Positions 44,362-55,256 of a DNA stretch of 64,000 nucleotides are shown here, in pieces. Within the stretch, counting starts at the first letter, position 1. Every line of letters begins with the position of its first letter. The stretch lies in NCBI GenBank assembly GCA_029778715.1, contig JAKOPT010000043.1:1-64000 (forward strand), written 5' to 3'. This DNA is from Actinomycetes bacterium (GTDB lineage: Bacteria > Actinomycetota > Actinomycetes > Actinomycetales > Dermatophilaceae). A model generated the notes under the pieces. It saw nothing but the letters and a program-made list of their open reading frames with translations. It was not told the origin of the DNA and did no database searches. A program made the position numbers and the translations under genes.

Positions 44362-44964
44362 ATGTCCTTGCCGCCTCAGCCCGTGCGGGTCGAGGTCGTG
44401 TGCACCGCCAACATCTGCCGCTCCCCCTTCGTCGCGCTGTTGCTCGGCCATCACCTCGATGAGGTCTCCCCCGGCGAGTTCGACATCCGCAGTTCGGGCA
44501 CCCTCGCCCTGGCCGGGACCCCCGCGGACGGCGGATCCCGCAGGGTCGCCCGCGACCGAGGGCTTTCGTTGCGGGATTCCCGGGCCGTCCAGACGACACC
44601 GGCCGCACTCGCCGAGTCCGACCTGATCCTCGTCATGGACAAGAACCACCGGCAAACCGTTATCGACGAATACCCCGGCGCCATCCGCCGCACCTTCCTC
44701 CTCAAGGAGTTCGCCCGTCTCTTGGGCGACTTGGATGCCCAACAACCCTGGGAGGCACGGCTCGGCAGCCTCCGCGATCGGTCGGCGTGGACCAGGTGGC
44801 GCTTCCTGGTGCGGTCGTGCGCCGCGGTGCGAGGACAGTGGCGGGCCGAGGACGACGAGTTGGACGATCCGTTCACGCACGGGTTGCGGGCCTTCGAGGC
44901 CATGGCCCGCGAGGTCGACACCGCCGTCGCCACCATCGTCGACGTCGAACGACGCACCCGCTGA
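44362..44964 (+). CDS. Low-molecular-weight protein-tyrosine phosphatase
   Basis: A 200-aa phosphatase with the C-x5-R loop as C14-TANIC-R20-S and the late acidic motif DELDDPFTHG (general acid Asp of the DP motif). The family core is about 150 aa; extra sequence lies in the Arg/Trp-rich region SAWTRWRFLVRSCAAVRGQWR. Substrates may be phosphotyrosine proteins or, in envelope loci, exopolysaccharide kinases; none is encoded nearby. Confidence 0.9.
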   Translation: MSLPPQPVRVEVVCTANICRSPFVALLLGHHLDEVSPGEFDIRSSGTLALAGTPADGGSRRVARDRGLSLRDSRAVQTTPAALAESDLILVMDKNHRQTVIDEYPGAIRRTFLLKEFARLLGDLDAQQPWEARLGSLRDRSAWTRWRFLVRSCAAVRGQWRAEDDELDDPFTHGLRAFEAMAREVDTAVATIVDVERRTR

Positions 44965-44982
44965 CACCGGCCGCGGCCTCCC

Positions 44983-46464
44983 CTAGCGCACCACGGGGCG
45001 CAATTTGGCGATGAACTCGACCCGGGTGCCGTGCGGGGTGGCGTTCTCCCAACGAATCCGCCCCTCGAGGTCCTGGATCAAGGACGTGACGATGCGCGTG
45101 CCCAGGCCCGCCCGTACCGGCCGGAACCCCGGCGGCAACCCGATGCCGTCATCGGTGATCGTCACCCGCAACTCCTCGACATCGTCGGCGGCCCACGAAC
45201 GACTCACGGTGACGTCGATGCGGCCGTCGCGGTCGGCGAGGCCGTGTTCGACGGCGTTTTGGACCAGCTCGGAAATGATCATCGCCAGCGCCGTCGCATC
45301 CTCGGCCCGCAACCGCCCGAAACTGCCCGTCAGGCTGTGGTCGACCCGGTGTTCGCGGGTCGCGACCTCGACGACGGCGCGCAGGCCGCGCACGGCGACC
45401 TCGTCGAAGTTGACGGTCTCGTCGAACCCCTGGCTCAACGTCTCGTGGACCAGGGCGATGGTCCCCACCCGGCGCACCGCCTCGGTGAGCGCGTTCTGCG
45501 CGGTCCGGTCGGGCACCCGCCGGGCCTGCAGCCGCAGCAGCGCCGCCACCGTCTGGAGGTTGTTCTTGACCCGGTGATGGATTTCCCGGATCGTCGCCTC
45601 CCTCGTCAGCAGTTCCTGTTCGCGGCGGCGCAGTTCGGAGACGTCCCGGAGGAGGAGCAGGGCGCCGGTGCGTTCACCCGCCTCGGTCAGCGGGATGGCC
45701 CGGATCGACACACTCGCCGACCGGGTCGCCACCTCCGAACGCCACGGAGCGCGGCCGGTGACGACGAGGGCGAGGGATTCGTCGACGGTGTGGCCACCGT
45801 CGAGGACGAGATCGGTGACGATGCGGGGCAGGCTGCCGCCGATGAGGTCGCCGTGGTAGCCCAGGCGATGGAGGGCCGAGATCGCGTTGGGGCTGGCGTA
45901 GGACACCTGGGCGTCGACGTCGAGGACGACGACCCCGTCCCCCACCCGGGGGGCGCCGCGCCGCATCCCGGTCGGTGCCGAGGCCGACGGGAACTCCCCG
46001 CGGGCGACCATCTGGGCGAGCCGGTCGGCCAACTGCCCGTAGGTCAGTTCGAGCCGGCTCGGGGTGCGCCGCCCCACCGTGGGCGTATGCCGCGTCATCA
46101 CCGCGATCGCGCGCCCCTTGCGAACGACGGGGATCGCCTCCTCGCGCACCGCCATGTCCTCCCCGGCCTGCGGGACCCGGCCGCGCACGACCCGCCGGGT
46201 GCGGTAGGCCTCGTCGAGCAGGCCCCGCCGGGACCGGCTCGACACCGATCCCACGACATCGTCGTGGAAGACCATCGGACCGGTGTTGGGGCGGACATGG
46301 GCGATGGTGCGCCACCCCTCGGGCCCGCCGGGCACCCAAAGCACGAGATCGGAGAACGACAGGTCGGCGATGAGTTGCCAGTCGCCCACGACGAGTTGGA
46401 TCCACTCGATCTCGGCGGCTTCGAGCGTGGTCAGGGAGGACAGGTGCTCGGCCAGCGGGGTCAC
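44983..46464 (-). CDS. pdtaS: PdtaS-type sensor histidine kinase
   Basis: A 493-aa kinase whose N-terminal GAF-like part (IEWIQLVVGDWQLIADLSFSDLVLWV...AHVRPNTGPMVFHDDVVG) closely matches mycobacterial PdtaS. A PAS domain (DVDAQVSYASPNAISALHRLGY) and the HisKA_2 phosphoacceptor helix REIHHRVKNNLQTVAALLRLQARR follow (His296/His297), then the ATPase domain with N-box ELVQNAVEHGL and DDGIGLPPGF. In mycobacteria PdtaS phosphorylates PdtaR, an ANTAR-type RNA-binding response regulator; no such gene is in this window. The GTG follows TACGAT by 6 nt. Confidence 0.88.
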   Translation of the reverse strand: MTPLAEHLSSLTTLEAAEIEWIQLVVGDWQLIADLSFSDLVLWVPGGPEGWRTIAHVRPNTGPMVFHDDVVGSVSSRSRRGLLDEAYRTRRVVRGRVPQAGEDMAVREEAIPVVRKGRAIAVMTRHTPTVGRRTPSRLELTYGQLADRLAQMVARGEFPSASAPTGMRRGAPRVGDGVVVLDVDAQVSYASPNAISALHRLGYHGDLIGGSLPRIVTDLVLDGGHTVDESLALVVTGRAPWRSEVATRSASVSIRAIPLTEAGERTGALLLLRDVSELRRREQELLTREATIREIHHRVKNNLQTVAALLRLQARRVPDRTAQNALTEAVRRVGTIALVHETLSQGFDETVNFDEVAVRGLRAVVEVATREHRVDHSLTGSFGRLRAEDATALAMIISELVQNAVEHGLADRDGRIDVTVSRSWAADDVEELRVTITDDGIGLPPGFRPVRAGLGTRIVTSLIQDLEGRIRWENATPHGTRVEFIAKLRPVVR

Positions 46465-46470
46465 GTCGCC

Positions 46471-46476
46471 ATCGTA
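46471..46476 (-). promoter_or_regulatory. -10 element TACGAT, leaderless start of pdtaS
   Basis: Minus-strand TACGAT ends 6 nt before the GTG at 46464. Confidence 0.4.
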
Positions 46477-46495
46477 GGCACCCCCGCCGGCTCGC

Positions 46496-46531
46496 GGGCC
46501 GACCCGGCTCGCACGTTCACCGGGTCGGCCC
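46496..46531 (-). terminator. Hairpin after the NAD-GDH gene
   Basis: Perfect 12-bp arms GGGCCGACCCGG (46496-46507) and complement (46520-46531), 12-nt loop, 8 bp beyond the GDH stop and upstream of the pdtaS promoter. There is no U-tract. Confidence 0.5.
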
Positions 46532-46538
46532 AGACGAC

Positions 46539-49500
46539 TCAGGCGCCGCTGCCGCCGCCCCGCAGCACCGACCGCAGCGTCCGCAGCGCGACGGACAGGG
46601 CGGCGATGTTGGGGTTCTCCAGGCGCACGATGCCGGTGAGGGCGCTGCGCGAGCGCTCGATGGCGTCGTCGTTGACCCGCGCCCACCGGGCGTACTGGGC
46701 CGTCGGCTGCTCCTGCGCCGTGTCGGCGTTGGCGTCGATGACGGCCCGCACGAGCGCTTCGAGCACGGCATACAGGTCGTCGCGCAGCGCACCGCGGGCG
46801 AGGGCATCCCAACGGTCCTCCCGCGGCAACCGGGTCACCTTGGTGAGCATCGTGTCGATCCCGAACCGCTCGGACACCAGGTAGTAGAGCGGGGCGACCT
46901 CGCTGGGGTCGCGGCCGGTGTCGGCCGCAATGTCGACGATGTCGAGGAGGGAGTACCAGTCGAGGAGCGAGGCGGCATACGTCGCCACATCGGCAGGCAC
47001 ACCCATCCGCTCCAGGGCCCCGGCCCGCTCCTGCAACCGCACCTGCTCGTCGCCGCGTAGGAGCGAGGCCACCTGCGGGCCCATGACGAGGACGACGTCC
47101 CTGAACCGCGCGATCTCGGCCCCGATGTCCAGGCGGCCCGGACGCGCGGTGAGGAACCACCGCACCGCCCGGTCGAGGAGGCGCCGGAACTCCAGGTAGA
47201 GCAGCGTCTGGGCACTCGTCGGCACGTCGTTGTCCAACGCCTCGACCCGGTCGACGAACCCGGCGAGCCCGAACACCTCACGGCAGACGACGAAGGCGCG
47301 CGCCACCTGGTCCGCGCTCGCGCCGGTCTCCTCGAACGCGCGGAACGGGAAGGTGATCCCGCCGCGGTTGACGATCGAGTTGGCCAGGGCGTTGGTGACG
47401 ATCTCGCGGCGCAGCGGGTGCTCGGCGATCTGCGCGGCATACTGCTCCCGCATCGCCGTCGGGAAGTAGTCGGCGAGCGTGGTCGCCAGGTAGGGGTCGT
47501 CGGGCAGGTCGGAGGCGAGCAGATCGGCCTTGAGCGCCAACTTGGCGTAGGCGACGAGAACCGAGAACTCCGGGGAGGTCAGGCCGTCGCCGTCGTGGGC
47601 CCGCTTGGCCAGTTCGGCGTCGGTGGGCAAGAACTCCAGGGCCCGGTCGAGGTCACCGCGCTCCTCCAGCCAGTGCATGAGGCGCTCGTGGACGGGGGCC
47701 ATGACCAGTTCCTGGGCCCGGGCGTTGCCGAGCAGGACGTTTTGCTCATAGTTGTCGCGCAGCACCAGGTCGGCGACCTCGTCGGTCATCGAGGCGAGGA
47801 AGGTGTTGCGCTCTTCGACGCTCAACCCGCCCTCGCGCACGACCTCGCCGAGGAGGATCTTGATGTTGACCTCGTGGTCGGAGGTGTCGACGCCGGCGGA
47901 GTTGTCGATGGCATCGGTGTTGATCCGGATGCCGGCCATTGCGGCCTCGATCCGGCCGAGTTGGCTGCAGCCGAGGTTGCCGCCCTCGCCGACGACCCGC
48001 ACCCGCAACTGGCCGCCGTCGACGCGGATGGCGTCGTTGGCGCGGTCCCCGACGGAGAGGTTGTCCTCGGTCGCGGCCTTGACGTAGGTGCCGATGCCGC
48101 CGTTCCACAGCAGGTCGACGGGCGCGAGGAGGATCGCCTTCATGAGCTCGGCGGGCGTCATCGACGTCGTGCCCGGCTCCAGGCCGAGCGCCTCGACCAT
48201 CTCCGGCGAGACCGGGATCGCCTTGAGCGAGCGGGCGAACACCCCGCCACCAGCGGAAATGAGCCCGGCGTCGTAGTCCTCCCACGACGAGCGCGGCAGG
48301 TCGAAGAGCCGGCGCCGCTCGACGAACGAGGTCGCCGCATCGGGGGTGGGGTCGACGAAGATGTGCCGGTGGTCGAACGCGGCCACGAGCCGGATGTGCT
48401 CGCTGAGCAGCATGCCGTTGCCGAAGACGTCGCCGCTCATGTCGCCGATACCGACGACGGTGAAGTCTTCGCTCTGGGTGTCCAGGCCCAACTCGCGGAA
48501 GTGCCGCTTGACCGACTCCCAGGCGCCGCGGGCGGTGATGCCCATGCCCTTGTGGTCGTAGCCGGCGGACCCACCCGAGGCGAAGGCGTCGTCGAGCCAG
48601 AACCCGTAGGACTGGGCCACGCCGTTGGCGATGTCGGAGAAACTCGCCGTGCCCTTGTCGGCCGCGACGACGAGGTAGGGGTCGTCGCCGTCGTGCCGGA
48701 CGAGGTGCTCGGGGGCAACGATGCCGCCACCGACGCGGTTGTCGGTGAGGTCGAGCAGGCCGGAGATGAACATCCGGTATGCCGCCTTGCCCTCTTCCAG
48801 CCACGCCTCACGGTTGTCCGCGGGATCGGGCAGGTGCTTGGGGTAGAACCCGCCCTTGGAGCCGGTGGGCACGATGACGGCGTTCTTGACCATCTGGGCC
48901 TTGACGAGGCCGAGGATTTCGGTCCGGAAGTCCTCGCGCCGGTCGCTCCAGCGCAACCCGCCACGGGCGACCGCGCCGAAGCGCAGGTGCACCCCTTCGA
49001 CCCGGGGGCTGTAGACCCAGATCTCGAAGGCCGGCCGGGGGGCCGGCAGGTCGGGTATCGCCTTGGGGTTGAGTTTGATCGACACGTACGGGTGGTGTGC
49101 CGAGCCGTCGCGCCCGGGTTGGTAGAAGTTGGTCCGCAGCCCGGCGCGGATGACGGCGAGGAAGGCCCGGATGATCCGGTCGTGGTCCAGGCTCGACACG
49201 TCGTCGAGGGCGTCGACGATCGCCTTGGCGAGGGTCTCCTCGGCGGCGGCGCGCGCCGTCAACCCGGCGGCATCCGCGGCATACGCCTGCGGATCGAAGC
49301 GAATCTCGAACAGCCGGACCAAGTCGGCGGCAATCGCCGGGTTGGTGTTGAGGGCGTCCTCGAAGTAGTCCTGACTGAACGCGGTCTGGGTCTGCCGCAG
49401 GTACTTGGCGATCGCCCGCAGGATGACGATCTGGCGGTAGTCGAGGTGGGCGCCGAGGACGAGCCGGTTGAACCCGTCGGATTCGGCCTCGCCCTGCCAG

Positions 49501-51458
49501 ACGGCGAGGACGGCCCCTTCGAAAAGTTCACGCAGCCGCTCGTGGGTGAGGGCCTCCCAGGTAGCGGCGTCCTTGACGCGCAACCCGAAGTCGTAGACCG
49601 CCAACTTGGTGCCGTCGGCGCGGGTGACCTCGAAGGGCTGCTCGTCGACGACCTCGACCCCCATGTGGGTGAAGATCGGCAGGATGTCGGTCAGCGACAA
49701 CGGGTCGACCCGGAAGAGTTTGAAGCGGCGCACCTCGGGACCGGCGTGCGCGGGCTTGTAGAGCGCCACGCTCGTGCCGCGGTCGGGGCCGAGCCGGTCG
49801 AGGTGGGCGAGGTCGGCCACCCCTTGCCCGGTCGTGAAGTGCTCCTCGTATGCCGTGGGGAAGCCGCGCCCGAACCCGTCGAGGAGCCGGTTGCCCTCGA
49901 CCTCGCCGAGCTTGTTGCGGAGGGCGTCGCCGAGCCGGTCACTCCACGTGCGGCTGACCTCGACGAGCCGGTGTTCGAGGTCGGCCACCTCGGCGGGGGT
50001 GAGGTGGCGCACCCGTTCGCCACGGGCCACCCGCACGACAAACTGCAGCCGCGACAAGGCCGACTCGGACACCCGGGCGGTGAACTCGACGGTTTCGCCG
50101 CCGAAGGTGTCCAGGAGGATGTCGGCCATCTTGGTGCGCACCGCCGTGTTGTAGCGGTCGCGCGGAATGTAGACCAGGCAGGAGACGAACCGGCGGAAGT
50201 CGTCCTCGCGGAGGAACAACTTGGTGCGGCGGCGCTCCTGGAGTTGGGTGACGGCCAACGCGGTCTCGTAGAGGTCGTCGGCACTGGCTTGGAAGAGTTC
50301 GTCCCGCGGGTAGGTCTCAAGGACCCCGAGGAGGTCCTTGCCGGTGTGCGAGTCCGCGGCCACCCCGGAGCGGGCGATGACGTCGTTGATCTTGTCCGAC
50401 ACCAGCGGAATCCGCATGACGGAGTCGGTGTATGCCGTCGACGCATAGAGTCCGAGGAAGCGCCGCTCCCCGATGACCTCACCGGCGTCGTTGAACTGCT
50501 TGACCCCGACATAGTCGAGGAAGGTCGTGCGGTGCACCGTGGAGAGCGAGTTCGCCTTGGTGAGGACGAGCACGGTCTTGGCGTGGGCGAGTTCGCTGGC
50601 CCAGGGCGTCAACGACAACGGGGCGGTGCCCTGAGGCGGGTCGCTGCGCAGCAGCCCCAACCCGCTGCCGGTGACGGGCAGGATCGCCTCGCCGCCGTCG
50701 GCTCCCGCGCCGGGGCGCAATTCGTAGTCGCGGGCGCCGAGGAAGGTGAAGTGGTTGTCGGCCATCCAGCGCAGGAAGTTGACCGCCCGACGGACTTCCT
50801 CGAGATCGCAATCGCGCGGCGGGGTGCCCTCGAGTTCGGCGGCAATGACGAGGCACCGAGTGCGCATCTTGGGCCAGTCCTCGACGGACTCGCGGACATC
50901 GCCGAGGACGGCCTCAATGGTGCCGGTGAGGCCCTCCAGCCGGGCCGGGTCGCTTTCGCGATCGACGGTGAGCATCATCCACGACTCGTTGATGAGCCCG
51001 ACGGCGCCGGCCCGCATCCCCGGGGTCGGGTCGGCATGCTCGACGCTCTCCAACTCCCCGGCCGCGTCGCGGCGCACCACCAGTTGCGGGTGGACGAGCA
51101 GGTGGATGTCGTAGCCAGCGGCGACGAGGGCTCCGGTCACCGAGTCGACGAGGAAGGGCATGTCGTCGGTGACGATCTGCACGACGGTGCGCGCGCTCGA
51201 CCAACCGTCGGAGTCCGTGGCGGGATTGAAGACGCGGACCTTGGCTGTGCCTGGTTGCCGGACCTGGGCCAGGGTGTGGTGGGCGGCGGCCGCCCCGGCC
51301 AGGGTGGATGCGGGGCGAGCCTGGAGTTCTTCGGTGGCCACGTGCCGGTAGAAGCGCTCGACGAAGTCCGCACCGTCCTCCCCTCCCTTCAGCGCGGCGT
51401 ACGCATCGGCGATCGCGGCAAGAATCTGGGCGCGAGGAGTGGTGGTCGGCTCGGTCAT
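46539..51458 (-). CDS. NAD-specific glutamate dehydrogenase, large (180-kDa) class
   Basis: A 1,639-aa enzyme, the usual size of this class. The N-terminal half holds ACT-like regulatory segments (VVQIVTDDMPFLVDSVTGAL). The catalytic domain lies in the second half, with FGAVARGGLRWSDRREDFRTEILGLVKAQMVKNAVIVPTGSKGGFYPK, the NAD-domain stretch VVGIGDMSGDVFGNGML and GGGVFARSLKAIP. It oxidises glutamate to 2-oxoglutarate with NAD, normally in catabolism. The ATG at 51458 is preferred over 51509 because family similarity begins there. PruA, which produces glutamate from proline breakdown, lies 1.6 kb away on the same strand. Confidence 0.94.
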   Translation of the reverse strand: MTEPTTTPRAQILAAIADAYAALKGGEDGADFVERFYRHVATEELQARPASTLAGAAAAHHTLAQVRQPGTAKVRVFNPATDSDGWSSARTVVQIVTDDMPFLVDSVTGALVAAGYDIHLLVHPQLVVRRDAAGELESVEHADPTPGMRAGAVGLINESWMMLTVDRESDPARLEGLTGTIEAVLGDVRESVEDWPKMRTRCLVIAAELEGTPPRDCDLEEVRRAVNFLRWMADNHFTFLGARDYELRPGAGADGGEAILPVTGSGLGLLRSDPPQGTAPLSLTPWASELAHAKTVLVLTKANSLSTVHRTTFLDYVGVKQFNDAGEVIGERRFLGLYASTAYTDSVMRIPLVSDKINDVIARSGVAADSHTGKDLLGVLETYPRDELFQASADDLYETALAVTQLQERRRTKLFLREDDFRRFVSCLVYIPRDRYNTAVRTKMADILLDTFGGETVEFTARVSESALSRLQFVVRVARGERVRHLTPAEVADLEHRLVEVSRTWSDRLGDALRNKLGEVEGNRLLDGFGRGFPTAYEEHFTTGQGVADLAHLDRLGPDRGTSVALYKPAHAGPEVRRFKLFRVDPLSLTDILPIFTHMGVEVVDEQPFEVTRADGTKLAVYDFGLRVKDAATWEALTHERLRELFEGAVLAVWQGEAESDGFNRLVLGAHLDYRQIVILRAIAKYLRQTQTAFSQDYFEDALNTNPAIAADLVRLFEIRFDPQAYAADAAGLTARAAAEETLAKAIVDALDDVSSLDHDRIIRAFLAVIRAGLRTNFYQPGRDGSAHHPYVSIKLNPKAIPDLPAPRPAFEIWVYSPRVEGVHLRFGAVARGGLRWSDRREDFRTEILGLVKAQMVKNAVIVPTGSKGGFYPKHLPDPADNREAWLEEGKAAYRMFISGLLDLTDNRVGGGIVAPEHLVRHDGDDPYLVVAADKGTASFSDIANGVAQSYGFWLDDAFASGGSAGYDHKGMGITARGAWESVKRHFRELGLDTQSEDFTVVGIGDMSGDVFGNGMLLSEHIRLVAAFDHRHIFVDPTPDAATSFVERRRLFDLPRSSWEDYDAGLISAGGGVFARSLKAIPVSPEMVEALGLEPGTTSMTPAELMKAILLAPVDLLWNGGIGTYVKAATEDNLSVGDRANDAIRVDGGQLRVRVVGEGGNLGCSQLGRIEAAMAGIRINTDAIDNSAGVDTSDHEVNIKILLGEVVREGGLSVEERNTFLASMTDEVADLVLRDNYEQNVLLGNARAQELVMAPVHERLMHWLEERGDLDRALEFLPTDAELAKRAHDGDGLTSPEFSVLVAYAKLALKADLLASDLPDDPYLATTLADYFPTAMREQYAAQIAEHPLRREIVTNALANSIVNRGGITFPFRAFEETGASADQVARAFVVCREVFGLAGFVDRVEALDNDVPTSAQTLLYLEFRRLLDRAVRWFLTARPGRLDIGAEIARFRDVVLVMGPQVASLLRGDEQVRLQERAGALERMGVPADVATYAASLLDWYSLLDIVDIAADTGRDPSEVAPLYYLVSERFGIDTMLTKVTRLPREDRWDALARGALRDDLYAVLEALVRAVIDANADTAQEQPTAQYARWARVNDDAIERSRSALTGIVRLENPNIAALSVALRTLRSVLRGGGSGA

Positions 51459-51567
51459 GTCTTCGGGTAATCCTTCGTCACGCACGGTCGCCTCAGGGGC
51501 GCAGGGCACGCCAATGTGCCCACGTGACGAGCCTACTCAAGCGGGCCCACAGGGAGCATCTTCGGGC

Positions 51568-51576
51568 TGTGGATAA
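51568..51576. promoter_or_regulatory. Single DnaA-box-like nonamer TGTGGATAA
   Basis: Exact reverse complement of TTATCCACA, in the divergent region between the NAD-GDH gene and the small gene at 51616. Two more copies lie near 58.9 kb. Confidence 0.3.
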
Positions 51577-51603
51577 CTCCCGAGCGCTGTCGGTGTGGCT
51601 GGC

Positions 51604-51609
51604 TACAGT
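51604..51609 (+). promoter_or_regulatory. -10 element TACAGT, leaderless start at 51616
   Basis: TACAGT-GATGGG-GTG, 6 nt between the hexamer and the start codon. No clear -35. Confidence 0.4.
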
Positions 51610-51615
51610 GATGGG

Positions 51616-51897
51616 GTGTCAAAGAGCGATCTCCCGGCCGTGACCTTGCGGTCGGTGCCGCCGCCCGCGGAGGTGGCGGTGCCCGTTGCCGGCGCCGAGC
51701 CGCAGGGGTATGCCGCTCTCGCCGCGGCCGCGCTCGCCGCCGAGGACGAGGTGCTCGCCGTCATTCCCATCCTCGGTGAGGCCGCCGGTCAGCAGGCCGT
51801 CGACGACTGGGTCGATCAGGTCGTCGATGCGCTGCGCGCGGTCGGTGAGGCCGCCCAGGAATGGGAGCACCGGCGGGGCTTGGGGGCGGACCGGTGA
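51616..51897 (+). CDS. Small hypothetical protein (93 aa)
   Basis: Begins VSKSDLPAVTLRSVPPPAEVAVPV and continues with two Ala/Glu-rich helices (GYAALAAAALAAEDEVLAVIPILGEAAGQQAVDDWVDQVVDALRAVGEAAQEWEHR). No known domain. GTG at 51616 is chosen for its TACAGT -10; an ATG at 51595 would add seven residues that overlap this promoter. Its stop overlaps the next GTG, so the two unknown proteins are co-translated and may form a pair. Confidence 0.6.
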   Translation: MSKSDLPAVTLRSVPPPAEVAVPVAGAEPQGYAALAAAALAAEDEVLAVIPILGEAAGQQAVDDWVDQVVDALRAVGEAAQEWEHRRGLGADR

Positions 51898-52439
51898 CCC
51901 GCGACGCGGTCCCCGGTGACCCGGGGTCCCTGGCCCGGCTCGCCTCGGCGTTGCAGACTGCGAGCCGGGTGCTGCGGGCCGCCGCACCTCCCGAGCAGAG
52001 TGCAGAGCAGGCCGCTCCGCCCCTCGCCCCGGCTGCCACCCGGTCCGCCGCCAAGGATCTGCGGCGCCGCGCGACCCTGCTCGACGAGACACTGGCGAGG
52101 TTGCTCGATGAGATCGACCACGTGAGCGCGCTCGTCCATGACCACGCCGTCGCGCTCGCCGAGGCTCGCGGAGCACTGCACGCCATCCGGGAGGCCGGTC
52201 AGCGAGCCGGACTCAACCTGTCCGAAGGGCGCTGGCGGCCGGCATACGGCATCACGGGCAGCGTCGACCGCAACTCGCCCGCCGCCCGCGAGGGGACCGG
52301 TGCCGACCGCGAGGAGTTGCGCCAGCGCCTCGACGGCCTGACTCGCATCACCCACCGGCGCCGGGAGGCCCTCACCGCGTCCGTGACCGAGTCGACCGCC
52401 CGATTGGCTGCCCAGGCTGCGCTGCTGCGGCGCGGGTGA
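51894..52439 (+). CDS. Hypothetical helical protein (181 aa)
   Basis: An Ala/Arg/Leu-rich, probably all-helical protein (SLARLASALQTASRVLRAAA; RSAAKDLRRRATLLDETLARLLDEIDHVSALVHDHAVALAEARGALHAIREAG; a final RITHRRREALTASVTESTARLAAQAALL). The heptad-like spacing suggests coiled coils, and the look is WXG100- or DUF-type but no family was identified. GTG start inside the previous stop (GTGA). It is not membrane-bound and has no signal peptide. Confidence 0.65.
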   Translation: MTRDAVPGDPGSLARLASALQTASRVLRAAAPPEQSAEQAAPPLAPAATRSAAKDLRRRATLLDETLARLLDEIDHVSALVHDHAVALAEARGALHAIREAGQRAGLNLSEGRWRPAYGITGSVDRNSPAAREGTGADREELRQRLDGLTRITHRRREALTASVTESTARLAAQAALLRRG

Positions 52440-52505
52440 GAGGATCGGGCCGAGGGCCCATCGTGGTTGGGCCATTGTGCGCACGCCCGTCGACGAGAGG
52501 CACGT

Positions 52506-53000
52506 ATGCAGATCCGGACTCAGGCCGACTATGACGCGACGCCCGACGAGGTTTTCGCGATCCTCTCCGACCCGGCGTTCGTCCACGACACGGTGATCCG
52601 CATGTCGGTCGCCGACCATTCCTCCGAAGTGGTCGAGCGGGGCGCCACCACCATCATTACGACCGTCCGGTCACTGCCGACCGATGACTTCCCCGAAGTC
52701 GCCAAGCGCTTCGTCGGTGAGGTCCTCATCCTGCGCGAAGAGCAGCAGTGGGGCCCCCGAGCGGCCGATGGTGGGCGGGTCGCCGAACTCAAACTCCGCA
52801 TCGACGGCGCACCCGTGAGTGTGCGCGGCACGCTGCGGCTCTCACCCACCCGCACCGGCACCGCTCAGGATTTCCAGGCGCAGGTGACCGCGCGGGTGCC
52901 ACTGGTCGGCGGGTCCATCGAGCGCGCCGCTGCCCCCGCCGTCATCGCCGGCATCGAGGCCGAGGTCGGCCTCATCAAGGAGTGGCTCGACGCCTCGTAG
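52506..53000 (+). CDS. DUF2505/SRPBCC-type protein
   Basis: A 164-aa protein. MQIRTQADYDATPDEVFAILSDPAFVHDTVIRM is the typical opening of START/SRPBCC-like DUF2505 proteins; the rest alternates strands and ends in a long helix (SIERAAAPAVIAGIEAEVGLIKEWL). The fold makes a hydrophobic ligand pocket; no ligand is known. GAGAGG precedes the ATG. It converges with pruA across a family A hairpin. Confidence 0.82.
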   Translation: MQIRTQADYDATPDEVFAILSDPAFVHDTVIRMSVADHSSEVVERGATTIITTVRSLPTDDFPEVAKRFVGEVLILREEQQWGPRAADGGRVAELKLRIDGAPVSVRGTLRLSPTRTGTAQDFQAQVTARVPLVGGSIERAAAPAVIAGIEAEVGLIKEWLDAS

Positions 53001-53026
53001 CCCCCGTCTCGCCCCCGTCTCGCCCC

Positions 53027-53076
53027 CGATTCGAGGTAAAAACGCCGGTGGATCCGTGCGTTTTTACCTCGAATCG
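53027..53076. terminator. Family A inverted repeat, copy 3
   Basis: Perfect 19-bp arms CGATTCGAGGTAAAAACGC (53027-53045) and complement (53058-53076), 12-nt loop with GGATCC. It sits midway between two convergent genes. Confidence 0.65.
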
Positions 53077-53092
53077 GCAGGTGGGCGCGGCG

Positions 53093-54727
<1,635 letters not shown>

Positions 54728-54863
54728 GGGTTACTCCTGGCTCGACGGTGAGGGTGCCCTCATCGTTTCACGTCCGCGCCACCGGTGGTATGCCGCGCAG
54801 GCCCGTTCCGCACGCGCTGTCGGGGCGGCATCGGTGACTGGTGGGGCCGCTCGGGCCGCGCCG

Positions 54864-55256
54864 TCAGGTCGACAGTTCGGCGGCCAGGACGGGGAGCTCG
54901 GTGATGTCGTACCAGAGCAGATCGGTCATCTCGCCCCCCGGGTCCTCGTCGATGTGGAGGCTGACGACCCTGCGCAACCCCAACGGCCGACGCAGGGCCG
55001 ACACCGTGGGCTGGCTCCCCGGCTGGGGGGCGAGGTGCTCGACGTCGACATCGGCGGCGAGGATGACGCGCCGCTCGCCGTGAGCGACGAGCAGGGCCGC
55101 GGCCTCGGCGGCGGCGAGCCAGGCCAGGTGCTCGACGTCCTCGCCGGAGCCGGGCGCCACGGAGAGCACATGCGCTCCCGCGGGCAGCGACCGATCACGA
55201 TGCAACGCCACCACCTGCCCCGGACCCGCCGGCAGGTAGACCCGAGCGACCGGCAT
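54864..55256 (-). CDS. DUF6912-like protein
   Basis: A 130-aa protein beginning MPVARVYLPAGPGQVVALHRDRSLPAGAHVLSV, a form shared with actinobacterial DUF6912 proteins (short N-terminal VRVYLPAT-like strand, then helical AALLVAHGERRVILAADVDVEHL). No enzymatic motif is known. Its ATG overlaps the WS/DGAT stop (TGATG), so it is translationally coupled to that gene. The frame is open far upstream antisense, which is not coding. Confidence 0.65.
   Translation of the reverse strand: MPVARVYLPAGPGQVVALHRDRSLPAGAHVLSVAPGSGEDVEHLAWLAAAEAAALLVAHGERRVILAADVDVEHLAPQPGSQPTVSALRRPLGLRRVVSLHIDEDPGGEMTDLLWYDITELPVLAAELST

Noticed and set aside
47418-51470. A 1,350-codon open frame opposite the NAD-GDH gene
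   Set aside because: The GDH reading matches a known enzyme along its full length; the opposite frame is Val/Gly/Glu/Asp-rich shadow sequence without motifs.
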